A stretch of DNA of 64,000 bases. It comes from Daphnia pulex. Its lineage: Eukaryota; Arthropoda; Branchiopoda; Diplostraca; Daphniidae. Position 1 is the stretch's first letter. Each line of letters begins with the position of its first letter. Below, one piece after another: positions 1 to 11,080 of the stretch. The notes below the pieces were generated by a model. The model saw only the letters and a program-made list of their open reading frames with translations. It did no database searches and was not told the origin of the DNA. The stretch is from assembly GCF_021134715.1 (NCBI RefSeq), contig NC_060023.1, forward strand, positions 6,944,001 through 7,008,000, read 5' to 3'. Position numbers and translations under genes: made by a program.

Positions 1-477
1 TTACATGCCGAGACAATTCAAATGTTCCATGAGGTTAAAGTAGACTAAAATGCTAAAAATATCGTGTTGACATGTTTATATCTATTAGCCAGAAACAAAC
101 ATTACCAAAACAAACCATAATCTATACTCACATTTGGTTTTCTTTATTCTAAACTGAAGTTCCGCCTTAATTGAAAGGCATAGAAAACTTTGATTGCACA
201 TATTTAAAAGGCAGATGATTGGTTTTAGCTTTTTTTTTGATGATTTTTAGATTTGTTTAATAGCTGGTCATATATCCCGGGAGTTTTGTTTCGACTCGGG
301 GCAAGGTAGAGAGCATTTAATCCAGATAATTTTCAGTTGTCCAGCATTCTGTTAATACAAGACGATGGAATTGTTCGGGTTAATCAGCATATATGTGGTG
401 ACCGACACCGCAGATGATCTGAATGAAGACCTCTTGATTTAAACATTCAACTGAACAATGGGAAAAAACCGCTTACT
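1..477. other. AT-rich stretch, no supported gene
   Basis: I see no coding exon with good splice sites here. The stretch lies downstream of the unrecognised minus-strand gene that follows and may hold its 3' end or further exons. Confidence 0.4.
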
Positions 478-1760
478 TACTGCATAAACAACATGTTTTG
501 CAACAAAAACTGCCACAGTTGCTGCATCAACGGCAATTTCAACAAGTAACATTTCATTCTTCACTTTCTTAATGTAAACTACTTTGCCACACTGTGAGCA
601 GAAATCGGCAAGAATATCGAAAGTAACTTTTCGCTTTAAATAATAAAAGGGTAACAATCAATGCTGTGGTGATGTCTGGGAAAAAAATTAAAAATGACAC
701 ACAACAACAACTGTAATTTTGAAAACAATTAATTACTTTTTTTCTGGTACAGTAACGTTAGTTGCATCAATGATGTCTGGCATAGCAGGAATTGGCATCT
801 TGGACTGCGATGTAGATGGCAATTCGTCACATTAGCCTTCAAAGAAACACTTCCACTAGGTTTTAGTTTACTCTTTAACTAAGATTTGGAATACATTAAG
901 ATATATACCACTTAGTGCTGCTATAATTAGTATATCTAGAGATACAACTTACAGAAGGAGAGGTAGCATTGCGTTACGTTTTCAAAATCACTGTAACTTT
1001 ACCTGCGTTTGGGCCTTCCTGCAGCAAACTCATCATGAAATTCTCTAAGGGATAATTAGGGCCAATTAAGGTGCCATTTATACCACAAATATCTTTTGCT
1101 TGGTATAACACACCACACTCTTGGAACAGGTGCAACAGAAATAAATTATAATCATCATTTCTTGCAATTCGATTGCGCATACGCATGTCAATATGACTGA
1201 TATATTCTTGAAATTCATCCGCAACCACCGTTGATGCATCGCCAATTTTAATCCTAAAATTTTTCATGTATAATCTTTAATAATAATAATAAAACATCAT
1301 ATTTAACAATTACGGGTTTTCCACTGCAACATTAACTGTTTGTTGCTGAAATAGCGATTCATCCATAGAGTCGAAATCTGGTTACCAATTTTCATCAAAA
1401 CAACTGCTTCTGTTGGAAACATATTCGTTATTTTAAAACAAATAACAAATAACTTTTGTATGATACGATTGTGGTTGGTGAATGATTGGTTCTTCGATTG
1501 TGACATTTTCCGCAACTGAAACTTTCTCGACTCTATGATGATAAGGTTCAACAATCTCAACGTCACAACGCTCTCCCTTCCCATAACTTGTTTCCGAAGG
1601 TAGTACATCACTTACTCTATAAAGGTGAGATAATTTTTTATTTGTTCTAAAATAGCAAATTACATAAATGACATACCTTTCACTGTTCTTTACCTCTATT
1701 GCACGATGTAACCGAAAATTTGATTGTCAATAGTGGCTCGTTTTTCGGCAAAAAACCACA
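478..1760 (-). CDS. Unrecognised multi-exon gene
   Basis: I do not recognise this gene. Reading the minus strand from about 1760, several stop-free segments can be joined through plausible splice sites. One segment reads LHRAIEVKNSER and ends at a GTATGT donor near 1680. The next begins VSDVLPSETSYGKG (about 1460-1621). A segment with DESLFQQQTVNVAVENP lies near 1310-1375. A longer exon (about 1001-1245) carries GDASTVVADEFQEY and NDDYNLFLLHLFQECG and ends at GTAAAG. Then comes one with SKMPIPAMPDIIDATN (733-850). A final one (about 478-650) carries DFCSQCGKVVYIKKVKNE and ends at a strong GTAAGT donor. The layout suggests a nuclear or transposon-derived protein, but no domain is clear. The last exon has a faint RRM-like look that I do not trust. 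The start codon was not found, and exon borders are approximate. Confidence 0.35.
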
Positions 1761-2056
1761 TTTTTTACTCGAAAAAGTTGTTATGGGATGGAGAGTTCGT
1801 TCATGAGTTATTCTACTCCACTTTTTAGTAAATGTTGATTTAAATTTGGACATTCTGCATTATAATTTTGGATCAACATTTTTCGGTTCTGCGTAAATGT
1901 AACAATTTTTATTTCCAGCAGTAACGTTTGTGGGTAAAAATAAGGATTGTTCCAAAATGTTTTTTTTGCGTCGAAATTTCATTAATAATTAACTTCTGTA
2001 AGTTTGCATTTCTTTCTGTAACCATTATAGATTTCGATAAACAGAACTCTTTTTTC

Positions 2057-3858
2057 TCAATCGAACAAGACTAAATTTAGGTTGACGTAATTAATTAGGT
2101 TGACGTCCAAATAGGCGCTCTCCCTTTCGACCAGAATGTGGAGAGGAGTTTGACCTTTCTCGTCGATAGCGTTAGGATCTGCTCCAAGATGAAGAAACTT
2201 TTTGATGAGGCTTAGTTTTTCGGTAGTTTCTACCCGAGCTTCTTCGGTCGTTATTTCTGCAACTATAACGTGAAGAGCAGTGGTTTTGCGTTGCAGAAAG
2301 AACGATCTCAGATATCTGTGCAGATGCTGGTTCAATTGCCTTTTTTCTTGCTCGTTTAACTGAGGAGAAATGGACTCTAGAACGAAAACTAGATCGCAAA
2401 CGATATTGGAAATCCCATGGTACGTTAAATTGAAGTCTGAATCCATCATGCTTGCCACTGTTTCGAGGAGGGCATCTACATCAATGTAATATTCATTACT
2501 TTGCTCATAATCGTCAGCTTCAGCATTATTGTCAGCTTGATCTTCAGCTTTATTGTCAGCTTGAGCTTCAAAATCACCGTCACCCTCTTCTTCAAGACCA
2601 CCGTCAACTTCAAGATCACCGTCACTCTCATCTTCAACACCACCGTCATCTTTAAGATCACCGTCACCTTCATCGTCATTTTCATTATGGTCAAACTCAA
2701 TGGAAGATAAAATTGCTGGATTTCTGAAATGAGAAGCAATTTTCCCGGATACTTCAGTGATGGCAAGTAGGTTGGTATAGTTGAGTTCTTCTCTTCCTGG
2801 ATATTCGGGTAGTTTTTTTGCCAAAAGTGCCAAAAAGTGAGACGAAAACGCAAGGGATTTAATAAAAATAGCTAATGTTTGAAGGGAAAGCCATTGTTCT
2901 GGATCGAATCCAGTCATTTGTTCCAGGATGAAAAGGAAAGTTTGGATTACGACTCTCTTCAATTCAACAGAAACTTCGTTTTGACCCTCGTAGCCCTGCA
3001 TCTTATCAGTCACGAATTGGTATAATCTTCGGATATATAACCCCTAAGGATGTCCGGGATTATCTTTCCTGGAAATTCTTCGAATCACAATTAGATATTG
3101 ACGTTGCATTCGAACGATACAGCTTAGTCGCACGTGCACATCACGGTCAACTATGTCACGCTAGAAATGGTCCTCCAATAGATCCAGTTCTTCCATGGTC
3201 ATGAATTCTACAGCATTTCCGAAAACCTCAGAAGATGCCACAGTTGTAACACCCACGTAAGGTATCTTGGGCAAATGTGGCTCACCAACAGCAGGGAAAT
3301 ATCGAAGAGCCATGGCTTCTCTCCAGCACCTAAACATCACTGGAAAAGATTTGCTGTCCCAATCATAATATTTTAGCATTGTATGGGCAGCGATTTATAT
3401 TTACCATCTTGATCATATTCATAGAGAGATGCACCAATCAGTTCTAATGCAATGATCATGATGTCACGAGGAATTGTAGCTGACTCGAAAACAATTCTTG
3501 CAATTACATTCAACCACGTCCTACATCCAAAATTCAGTTCTTTTGTTAGATGATCAATAAGGTCTACAATTGATATTTCTGGTTGAAAAACTTGATGAAT
3601 GGCAAGGAGAAACATATCACTTTCTCGGTCACATTCTCTTAGAAACCCCACCAACTCATCAATAAGGTCAAAATGTGAGCTTTTCATCACTGTAACCAGA
3701 GGTGTTTCCCCATCCTCGTTCCATTGTTGAACCAAACTGGTCAACACTTCAGTCTGGCTATAAGAAATTCGAATTTATTTAAATCTTTGAACTGAATTGT
3801 TTCTTACAGCTTCAGACACAAGACGATTGCAGTGTTCTGCTCGCAAGTTTGCAGCCAT
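2057..3858 (-). pseudogene. FEM-1-like ankyrin protein, broken by two in-frame stops
   Basis: FEM-1 proteins are ankyrin-repeat substrate receptors of CUL2 ubiquitin ligases. Exon 1 (3808-3858) encodes MAANLRAEHCNRLVSEA. Exon 2 (3405-3753) has an ankyrin-like start (WNEDGETPLVTVMKSSHFDL) and the FEM-1 mid-region (ALELIGASLYEYDQD). Exon 3 begins at 3339 with RCWREAMALRYFP, matching the family's A-x-KYWKRAMELR stretch. Phases across both introns agree. The frame then meets a TAG at 3161-3163 and another at 3044-3046. It reads on sensibly between and after them, with family-like sequence (FLFILEQMTGF) and a C-terminal ankyrin repeat (LHLGADPNAIDEKGQTPLHI). The N-terminal ankyrin block typical of FEM-1 is almost absent. 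An acidic repeat (rich in DGD, EDE and DGG) occupies about 2480-2680. The simplest reading is a degenerate paralogue. An unseen splice form that skips the stops is less likely. Confidence 0.7.
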
Positions 3859-4396
3859 AGCGATAGGACAAACGTCAAAAGAGTAAAAACTAAGCGATAT
3901 TGAAATATGAAAAATTTGATTCACGAGCACAGTGGGAAATGAGTGTGCAGTGAGTGATGAGCTCCTAGTACTAAATAGTCGCCAGCTATGGCGCTTTGTT
4001 ACTTTTAGGCGGGGAAAACCACATTTTAATTATTAAAGACTAAACAGCATCCTGTTCTGTGACCTGATTGAACGGTGAGCATGACACTTATGAATTAATC
4101 CAGTTATCAGTTTGCTGGAATATGTTTGTATGGTTATTTTTTCTTACAAATTCGTATTTGTTATTTTTCAAAGTGTGGAATTGAACAATTGAAGTAGGCC
4201 TAATAAAAAGGTAACTATTCGCAATAGCCGAAACCTCTAACGGCCTCATTTGGCCATTTTTTTAGTTCTGGCAAAGCCTGAAGGAAATCAATCATTCTAT
4301 GAGATATTTCTGGTTTTCTCCAGAAAGAAAATTTAATAATAAGAATTTAATCCATGGAAGTAATATTTGGAAAGTAGGGCTACTTTATTAATACAA
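3859..4396. other. Intergenic, no gene seen
   Basis: AT-rich DNA between the divergent ends of the FEM-1-like and cuticle pseudogenes. No coding frame with supporting splice sites was found. Confidence 0.5.
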
Positions 4397-5173
4397 TCAA
4401 ACTTTGTTATTGTACACCTCTAGATAATTTAATAAGTATTGCACGTTTGGCAGCCTGCACCGGTGCGGTGGTAAGGGAGGGCAGGAGTCACAGGGAGCGA
4501 CGGGAAAGTGGTCGCACTTTGGCCAGAACCCGTTTTCATCGGCCTTCCAGGTCAGAGTGAATTTCTCTCCTTTGGAGGAGACTCAGTAAGAGGATCCAGC
4601 GTTGGTGTTGCCATAAGCGTCGTCGTAAGTGGCTTTGCCATAAGAATCGTAGGCGACGCCTAGCCTCTTCTTCTGCACCTGCGTTTCCTCGCAAGTAGTG
4701 TATTCGGATCCAGAGTAGCTGCAAAATTAATAACAAGCAATTTCTATTATTATTTGTCTTGATAAATTCAAAGAGAACTTATGGATGTTTGCCCCCAATT
4801 GCTGCTTCCGTCGAGATTGCGGACGTCGTGTTTGCCCGGTGATGGTGATTCCACCATTTTTGCTGTCCTTGTTGCAGCCGGAAGAACCGTAGCTGGGAGA
4901 TGTCATGTAATTGGAATCTCTATGGTATGATGGGTAGCGGTAGCCGGAAGAAGCGGCAACAGTAACGGGCAAGAGAGTGGCGACGATGAACTAAATACAA
5001 TTTAAATCTAAATTGATGGAAAAAAATAAAATTGAATAAAGTGGAATTATCTAAGTTCATGTTGCAATTTTTTGCAATCTTGTCAAGCTTCATGTTGATT
5101 CGATTTTTTGTTCCTACGAATGGTACTTTGGGTAGGTAATCGCTGTTCTTTTTATACTCACTGGTACTCCCAT
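4397..5173 (-). pseudogene. RR-type cuticle protein (chitin-binding), disrupted
   Basis: Rebers-Riddiford cuticle proteins are secreted and bind chitin in the exoskeleton. Exon 1 (5162-5173) encodes MGVP. Exon 2 starts at 4990 with a signal-peptide core (FIVATLLPVTVAASSG), as is usual for cuticle genes with a tiny first exon. The exon from 4718 gives EYTTCEETQVQKKRLGV, AYDSYGKATYDDAYGNTNAG and then the RR core KGEKFTLTWKADENGF followed by DHFPVAP. A TGA at 4583-4585 interrupts the RR core just before it (SSY, stop, VSSKGEK), where a Trp codon (TGG) would fit. Upstream, RNLDGSSNWG lies in a different frame from the signal-peptide exon, which implies a frameshift. No GT donor fits at the expected place: the sequence reads CCATAAGT. 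Several independent lesions make a pseudogene the best call. Confidence 0.75.
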
Positions 5174-5586
5174 GTTAACTATCGAAATTTGTAAATAAAA
5201 AAAATAGAAATGTTTAAAAACTTTGTAAATGTTGGGAATTCAGAGGTGGGACAATAAACAAGCAATTTTTCTATTTCAAATTTCAAAGCTTGAGGCACAT
5301 AATCATTTTTATTTAATAATTATTATTTTTATTTTGTTAACTGGAACATATTACCTGCAGGAAAGTGATTTTGGAACCGTAATAATGACAGCGGCGCGCG
5401 ATCTGCTTTTGCTGAGCTAAATTGGTGTTGATTCACTCGCAAACATTTCAGATAACTTTGCTTCCCTTGGCAATCTGAGGAATCGGACCTATCGTTAAAA
5501 GTGATAGAGGTATAAAATTAAAGAAGGTATGAAATACCAAAAGCTGAAAGACGCTTGGATGACGTCATGACAGGAAACGCGATCCT
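5174..5586. other. Intergenic, no gene seen
   Basis: AT-rich DNA upstream of the cuticle pseudogene, where its promoter would have been. I see no clear TATA box and no credible reading frame. Confidence 0.4.
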
Positions 5587-6260
5587 TCACAGCCATGAAG
5601 GGCAGACGACGAACAAAAGTCGTGGACGCTGAAGAAATACCAGATGCCAATCGATGATAAGGAAGACATGCAGGTCATCGGTCTGGGCTGGGCACACGAT
5701 CAATGAAAATGAAATCATAGGTCCTAGTTTTAGGTGTGGGAGAGAAATGGAATAATACAAATAAAAAAAGTGCAAATAAAATAACAAGTTAAAAATAAGT
5801 TGATATAAGTTAACAAAACTGGCCCAATTGTTGGAAAAAGACAACTTTAGAAAACAAAGCGGAAGCAGTTCTTTAAAAATGTTAGGGCGCAGAGTTTTTG
5901 GGCAGATATGAAGGCGAATAATTCGACATGGCAATGAGAAAAGACTAAAAATAATAAGAAATACCTGAACAGCGATTTTCACTAGTGGGGCCGGGTCTAA
6001 CCACTGCAACAAAATTGTTAAATTAAAATTGATGGATAGGATATTCTATAGAGACCATAATGAATCATTTTACTTGCGGATTGCCTTCCTTGGCTTGATA
6101 CACCGTCACTGTGAATTGTGGGGTGGCGTAACCCCGTCCCGTGGAAAGAAGTGGTTGGTTTCAAACGTTTGGTAATCGCCTAGCGCACGTTCAATGACGT
6201 CCAATTTTAGCGCGTGCTTCCTCACCCCAAAGTTTGGAGGCAACGCCCCACGTTATGGTC
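5587..6260 (-). other. Possible remnants of an unrecognised gene
   Basis: On the minus strand, about 6080-6250 reads GVRKHALKLDVIERALGDYQ and continues as FETNHFF. After a one-frame change it gives GRGYATPQFTVTVYQAKEGN. A short exon-like segment near 5958-6002 (WLDPAPLVKIAVQ) sits between TTTTGTTGCAG and GTATTT, which would fit as splice sites. I cannot name the family. The frame change suggests a broken gene, but a missed intron would look similar. Confidence 0.25.
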
Positions 6261-6448
6261 TGTGTAAGAAATAACAATAATTAATTTAATGGCGAATTTA
6301 CAGATAGGCCTATAGTAAAAACTGAAAAGTTAACACACGTCATCATCTTCTTCGATGACAGTCACAACAAGCACGGGCTGAAAAACCAAAATGAATCAAA
6401 TGAAAGACGATTTTTTGAAAAATGGTTGCTAAGAGAACAAGGACAAGA

Positions 6449-6489
6449 ACATCCAGGGACATCCAGGAACATCCAGGGACATCCAGGGC
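6449..6489 (+). repeat. Short tandem repeat, acatccaggg x4
   Basis: Four consecutive 10-bp units (acatccaggg, one variant ending in a). No coding context. Confidence 0.8.
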
Positions 6490-6591
6490 CAGATGACCTT
6501 CAAGTTGGTGTTGCTGATAAAAATTCAATGAAATCATGAATTCACGAAATCGGTTTTTGGAAAGCGATTTTTCAGTTACGCACGTGTACAA

Positions 6592-7698
6592 ATGCCAACA
6601 AAGAAACAGACATACAAAAAACCAATAAACTTATTCGTGGTGCCACCGAGGACGTCAACTCCCATCAACTTCCTCATCACCATACAGCGGCAATCACGAA
6701 CAAATTCCATTGGAGCTGAAGCACTGCAACTACTCCGTGATTTTTCTGTCATCCAGTCAGTAAGAAAGAATTTGAATGTCTCTTAATTTATTGTTAAGAT
6801 TCGTGCTAGAACTAAAGGAAATTAAATATTTAATTATTCTAAATCAAATTAAAATTTCATTACTTCATAATGAAATTTTAATAATCTTTCAAACTTTCTT
6901 GTGGAATCACTAACAATTTTCAAAAATTTGAATTAATTGTTATTAAATTGAAATTTCAATAATAATTAAAACTATCCACTACAGAGCAATGCCTCATTTG
7001 AATAACCATGTTCAATTCGTTATGCCACCAATTGGATCTGTGGGTAGTGGGCTTTCTAGCTACCGTGACATGTTCTGTGCATTGAAAGATAAAAAGGGAA
7101 CCATCTATTCCCCAATTAGTAGCATCGTGTACATGTTGACCACATTCATCCGAAAAGGGTACGACAAGGTCACGCTCGTGGCATAAAAAATGTCATCGAT
7201 TATCTGCAAACCCTCAAATTTGGTAATCTATTCAATTTGTAATTATTCGTCGCAGTGCTAATTACAAATTTGACAAATGTAGATTCAATTACTTGAAGAT
7301 TTCAAGAAATTCAATATTTTACCAACAGACATTTCTTTCTTTTTGGGTGGCTTTGAAACCCAGGAAGGAAATGTTTGTTGCAATCCATATTCCTTAAAGG
7401 GAGTAGAAATGTTGAACATTTTCCAAAAAAAGAGGTAAATTTTTTTTTCAAATTTCAAATCTATCGTATTTTAAATTTGTTATCTAATTCATAGAATCTG
7501 CCTTGGGTCAACGAACTTAAACTAAACTGTTTTGCGCGAATGATTATTGACGGAATGGGTGTGGGAAGGAATACTACCAAAATACAAGAAGAATTTTTAT
7601 CTCCTGAAGAAATAATTGGAATTAAAAAAAAATTGCAATTATACAAAAAGAAGATGAAGATGACAAGGGTGAAGAATGATTTTGGATAAATGTTTGAA
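6592..7698 (+). pseudogene. Unrecognised multi-exon gene with a frame break
   Basis: Exon 1 (from 6592 to about 6758) begins MPTKKQTYKKPINLFVVPP and ends at a GTCAGT donor after LLRDFSVIQ. Exon 2 starts near 6986 and continues in phase with AMPHLNNHVQFVMPPIGSVG and YRDMFCALKDKKGTIYSP, up to KGYDKVTLVA and a TAA. Immediately after this, KNVIDYLQTLKFGN follows in another frame, pointing to an indel. Exon 3 (about 7281-7434) reads LLEDFKKFNILPTDISFFLG up to a GTAAAT donor. Exon 4 (7493-7698) reads NLPWVNELKLNCFARMIIDG and ends in a lysine-rich tail with a stop. The joined product would be roughly 250 residues. I recognise no domain. Either it is a recently broken gene, or the sequence has a local error at about 7184. 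Confidence 0.35.
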
Positions 7699-8167
7699 GA
7701 CTAGACCGGTGCTAATTAATCATTTGTACTTTTTTCTTTTCTTAAACAATACAGTTTCCCGATAATACTGGGCTTTCCAAAATTAACAGTCTTAAACTTC
7801 ATTAATCTTTGTAAGACAAATTATAGTTTCTAATTTATAATTAAAATTATAATATAATTTCACTTTATTTTGATATACTTATTTGTTATACTTTATTTAT
7901 GGATTATTTCACTAGAAATTTAATCACTTAAATATTTGATTTAAATTGAAGTGTAACAATTTTATTAATTAAACAAGCTGCTAACCGGCATCACTTCAGA
8001 CCAAATTATTTTTTATTTTGAGAGTTATTGTTTATTTTTATTAGTTAATCCGTTGGCTGGCACCGTTTGCTTCAATATTTCAATAACAGATTTCACAAAT
8101 ATTTAGGTTGTGGAAATGTAGATGTATTGCATACTGTTCAATCCAAAATATGTCTATCATCTGATGA
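7699..8167. other. AT-rich intergenic DNA
   Basis: Very AT-rich, with no supported frame. It contains TAAT and ATTA runs only. Confidence 0.5.
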
Positions 8168-8733
8168 CTATTTCGTCATAATTCCCCTTACGCTCTTCAA
8201 GTTAAAGTGCATAATGTTCCTCATGTAAATTGGTAGCTCAGTCAGAAACATGTACAATGCCCAGTTGTATCCCAGTGTGGCAGAGAGTAAAGCCCAGCAT
8301 GGTGGAGACTTAATAATGGCCATCCATGGCACACGTAACTTCTGAATTTTATAGTCAACAAAATGTTTTACAATGTGGTTACCTTTAAAAGTGACTATAT
8401 ACTCTAGCATTTTTCGCTAAAATTGTTGATGATTATCTATTATATATATATTGTATTCCCGTTCTTGTCTAGATATCCTGGGATGTAGCGCTGGAGAATC
8501 TTAAATAAAGAAAAGCCAAGCACTGACAACAACTGCAGAGAGTGATCCTTAAATGTAGAACACAGCCTCCCAGACCAAAGAATCTGCCATCATTTCACTG
8601 AAAAATGTCTTGAGAATCGTTCCCATCTGGCTGCCTGAGAATATGAAAGATGAAAAAATGTTTCACTCTGATTCTGGTGCCCACCTGGCCACCAAGGGCT
8701 GCATAGATTGAACCAAAGCTCCCTGACAGATGG
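8168..8733 (-). pseudogene. SLC17 (sialin/phosphate-type) transporter fragment
   Basis: SLC17 proteins are major-facilitator anion transporters. From about 8700 downward the minus strand reads VARWAPESE, a stop, then FSSFIFSGSQMGTILKTFFS. It continues WEAVFYI, a stop, GSLSAVVVSAWLFFI, a stop, and DSPALHPRISRQERE. These match the family's ARW-P-ER, GAQ-GT, GW-VFY-FG and DSP--HPRIS-EER landmarks in order. The second part (8168-8410) reads VPWMAIIKSPPCWALL and TELPIYMRNIMHFNLKS, matching the transmembrane-7 region where transporters carry TELPTYM---L-F. At least three in-frame stops and the lack of any 5' or 3' remainder show a dead fragment. Confidence 0.75.
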
Positions 8734-9970
8734 TTAAATAAATCAACTTCATTCATCTTGAAAATCTGGACTAATCATACATTCACCTGTGCTATACGAA
8801 GCATGACTTCCCATTATGAAGAATTCGACTCATACACTTGCAAGAAATGGAAAGCAAACTGTCACAATGCCAACTATGACTTAAAACGAGGCAAACAAGT
8901 ATTTCGTCCCGATTTTTTCTGCCAGCCTTCTGCCCGTCAACTGAGTGATGATGTAGCCCCAAAAGAAGGAGCCGGAAACAAGCGACTGGAGTATGAAAAA
9001 CAAAATTGTATACAAAGAATTCTTCTATTCAAAGTAGTAGTTGAATAGTACCTAAACATCCGGACTGGTTTCTGTGTTGTTTTCAACTACTACGTCAAAG
9101 CCGCACTCTTGTGTGATTGATTACTATGGGGCCTGACCGTTCATCATTTGATTTTATTAATTTCTTCTCCTACGTGTAATCCAACATCTTATTATTTTTT
9201 GACGGGGTAATGTTTTCAATTTCCAGTTTGGTTTTATTGTATTAGCACGAGGAAGAGTTTCAGATTGAAATGAATCAATTTATTGCGCGCCGGATGAAAA
9301 AGTATATTTGTTGCGGGGATAAGCCAAAATGTACGAAAAGAAAAAAAGGATCAGGAAATGATAAAAGAATTTGTAGAAGAGAAATGAGACACGGAAAGAA
9401 AAAGAAGAAAAAAATATGAGGAAAACAGATGGCAAGGACAGATCCACCATTAAATTACCATTAACTTTGCAGAGCCTGTGCCAACACACCGAGGTACGTT
9501 TAAACAAAATCCCGTCTCATCAAAGAGTTGCGACTGAAATATTTGGAAAATCTAGGAAGGAGTTGAAAGTCGATTAGTAAAGTCTTTGAGAACTATGGAT
9601 TATTTGGCGTTAGGCGAGCTATTGACCGAAGCAGATGCTATGTGTCGTGTGTGTTGTGTCTGTGTGTAAATGAGACACACTTTACAAAAAACCATGTTCC
9701 GTTTCAATCTGGAAATGGGATCAATTGAGCTGGAACTTTCCTTCCCTTTGATTAGTCTGAATTAAACTTGACTTTCCATGAACTTCTCGAGATTCAGAAA
9801 ATCCGTTAACTGTTGTCGATGTTCAAGTCTTCTAACACCAGTACAATGGACCTGATTTTCTCCTACTTACCTAGACAACAACAACTATCAAGATTATAAC
9901 CTCCGTTTAAGAGTTTAATATGATTAAATAATTGCTTCAATCAATTTAGACTTACTATTAGAAACATTTC
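8734..9970. other. No supported gene
   Basis: An open frame at 8758-9048 (+), with several cysteines (YTCKKWKANCHNANYD), has no recognisable domain and no splice support. The rest is low-complexity or ordinary AT-rich sequence. Confidence 0.35.
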
Positions 9971-9975
9971 ATGTG

Positions 9976-10472
9976 TGCAGGTTCTGCTCACCTTGTGGTA
10001 CTTCAGCATTTTACAACGTTCGATGGCCAACACTTTGATTTTGTTGGATCTTGCACATATCTCCTCGTCCGAGACTTTTTAACTTACAACTTTACACTAG
10101 ATATGCAATATGTCAACTAACGCGGAAAGCCTTACGCATCGGTTCTTCAGCAGATCATTGATGGTGTTTAGTGGAACTTAGATCTAGCCAACCACACCGT
10201 ACGCGCTAATGGAATCAGCCAAATGCTTCCGTCTTTTGGTTCCTCTACTAAACATGACACTACCGCTTTTTTTACGAAAATGGGAAATTTGTCATAGAAT
10301 CACTTGCAAAAGAAATTGGACTGGAATGTATCGCAGCTAATGACTGCTGCACTTTTACATATTCTGGTAATTTACGAAAAATGTCTTTCCGTAATGTGTG
10401 CTAAAAACTTGCCCATTTACAGGTTGGTACAACAATAAAGTCTCTGGATTGCTGAATACCTGGAGTTATTAG
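9976..10472 (+). pseudogene. Vitellogenin-type vWD domain relic
   Basis: Large lipid-transfer proteins such as vitellogenin (egg-yolk precursor) end with a von Willebrand factor D domain. Here the plus strand reads HLVVLQHFTTFDGQHFDFVG, then SCTYLLVRDFLTYNFTLDMQ, the typical start of a vWD domain (TFDG--FDF-GSCTYLL). TAA at 10118-10120 and TAG at 10169-10171 interrupt the frame. Further on come LDLANHTVRANGISQMLP and FVIESLAKEIGLECIAANDC. After a still recognisable intron (about 10374-10421) comes GWYNNKVSGLLNTWSY, matching the GWY--K--GLLGT segment, then a stop. The rest of a vitellogenin gene is not present. This is a decayed 3' fragment. Confidence 0.7.
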
Positions 10473-11080
10473 ATTAGGTTAGTTTCAATAGAGTTAGCAG
10501 CTTTAGCTACTTTCTGTTCTTTTCTATGATAGAATCCTCTTTTGATGTGCTTTTATGATCTATTCAATCGTTTCTATATTGAAAATATTAATCGTCGTCT
10601 TGACGGGTAACACCTATAGTTGATCTTGCATAACAACCATATTCGAATGGATTTCTTGATAACCAATTGATAGTTCAAGAAAACTATGGTCGCTCTTCAA
10701 GGACATCAAACGACATTAAACGATTGCCCTTGTTAATTTGCATGAATTCTCTGCAAATTCCGCATTTCATACGCTCCTGGTTTGGCAGAACCATTATTTA
10801 TGAAATGGAAAAGAAATTAGAATTAAAAGAAAAATATAATTTTGAACTGCACATACCGTACTGCATTTCAAACAATACAATCTTTCCATTCTTTCTTCCC
10901 CACACTGTATACCCCCTTTCTGTTGCATTACTTAGGCTTGTTTTTATATCTTCATTTCTTTCTCGCCTCCACCTCCCACATTTCATAACCACGATGTCTT
11001 TTTTTTTGCTCACCCTTTTTCTTCAACTTTATTGTCTCAATTTAACCTTCACTCATTTCACCAGTACAAAATCCTCCAAA
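10473..11080. other. No supported gene
   Basis: The first part of an open frame starting at 10667 crosses this stretch, but it is T-rich and shows no domain. It becomes meaningful only from about 11090, where BEL gag sequence starts. Confidence 0.4.

Noticed and set aside
478-650. Faint RRM resemblance of DFCSQCGKVVYIKKVKNE
   Set aside because: RNP1/RNP2 aromatic residues are not seen. Too weak for a domain call.
9280-9507. Phe/Ser-rich minus-strand frame resembling a membrane helix
   Set aside because: It comes from an A/G-rich strand (gaaaaagaaaaag) and is low complexity.
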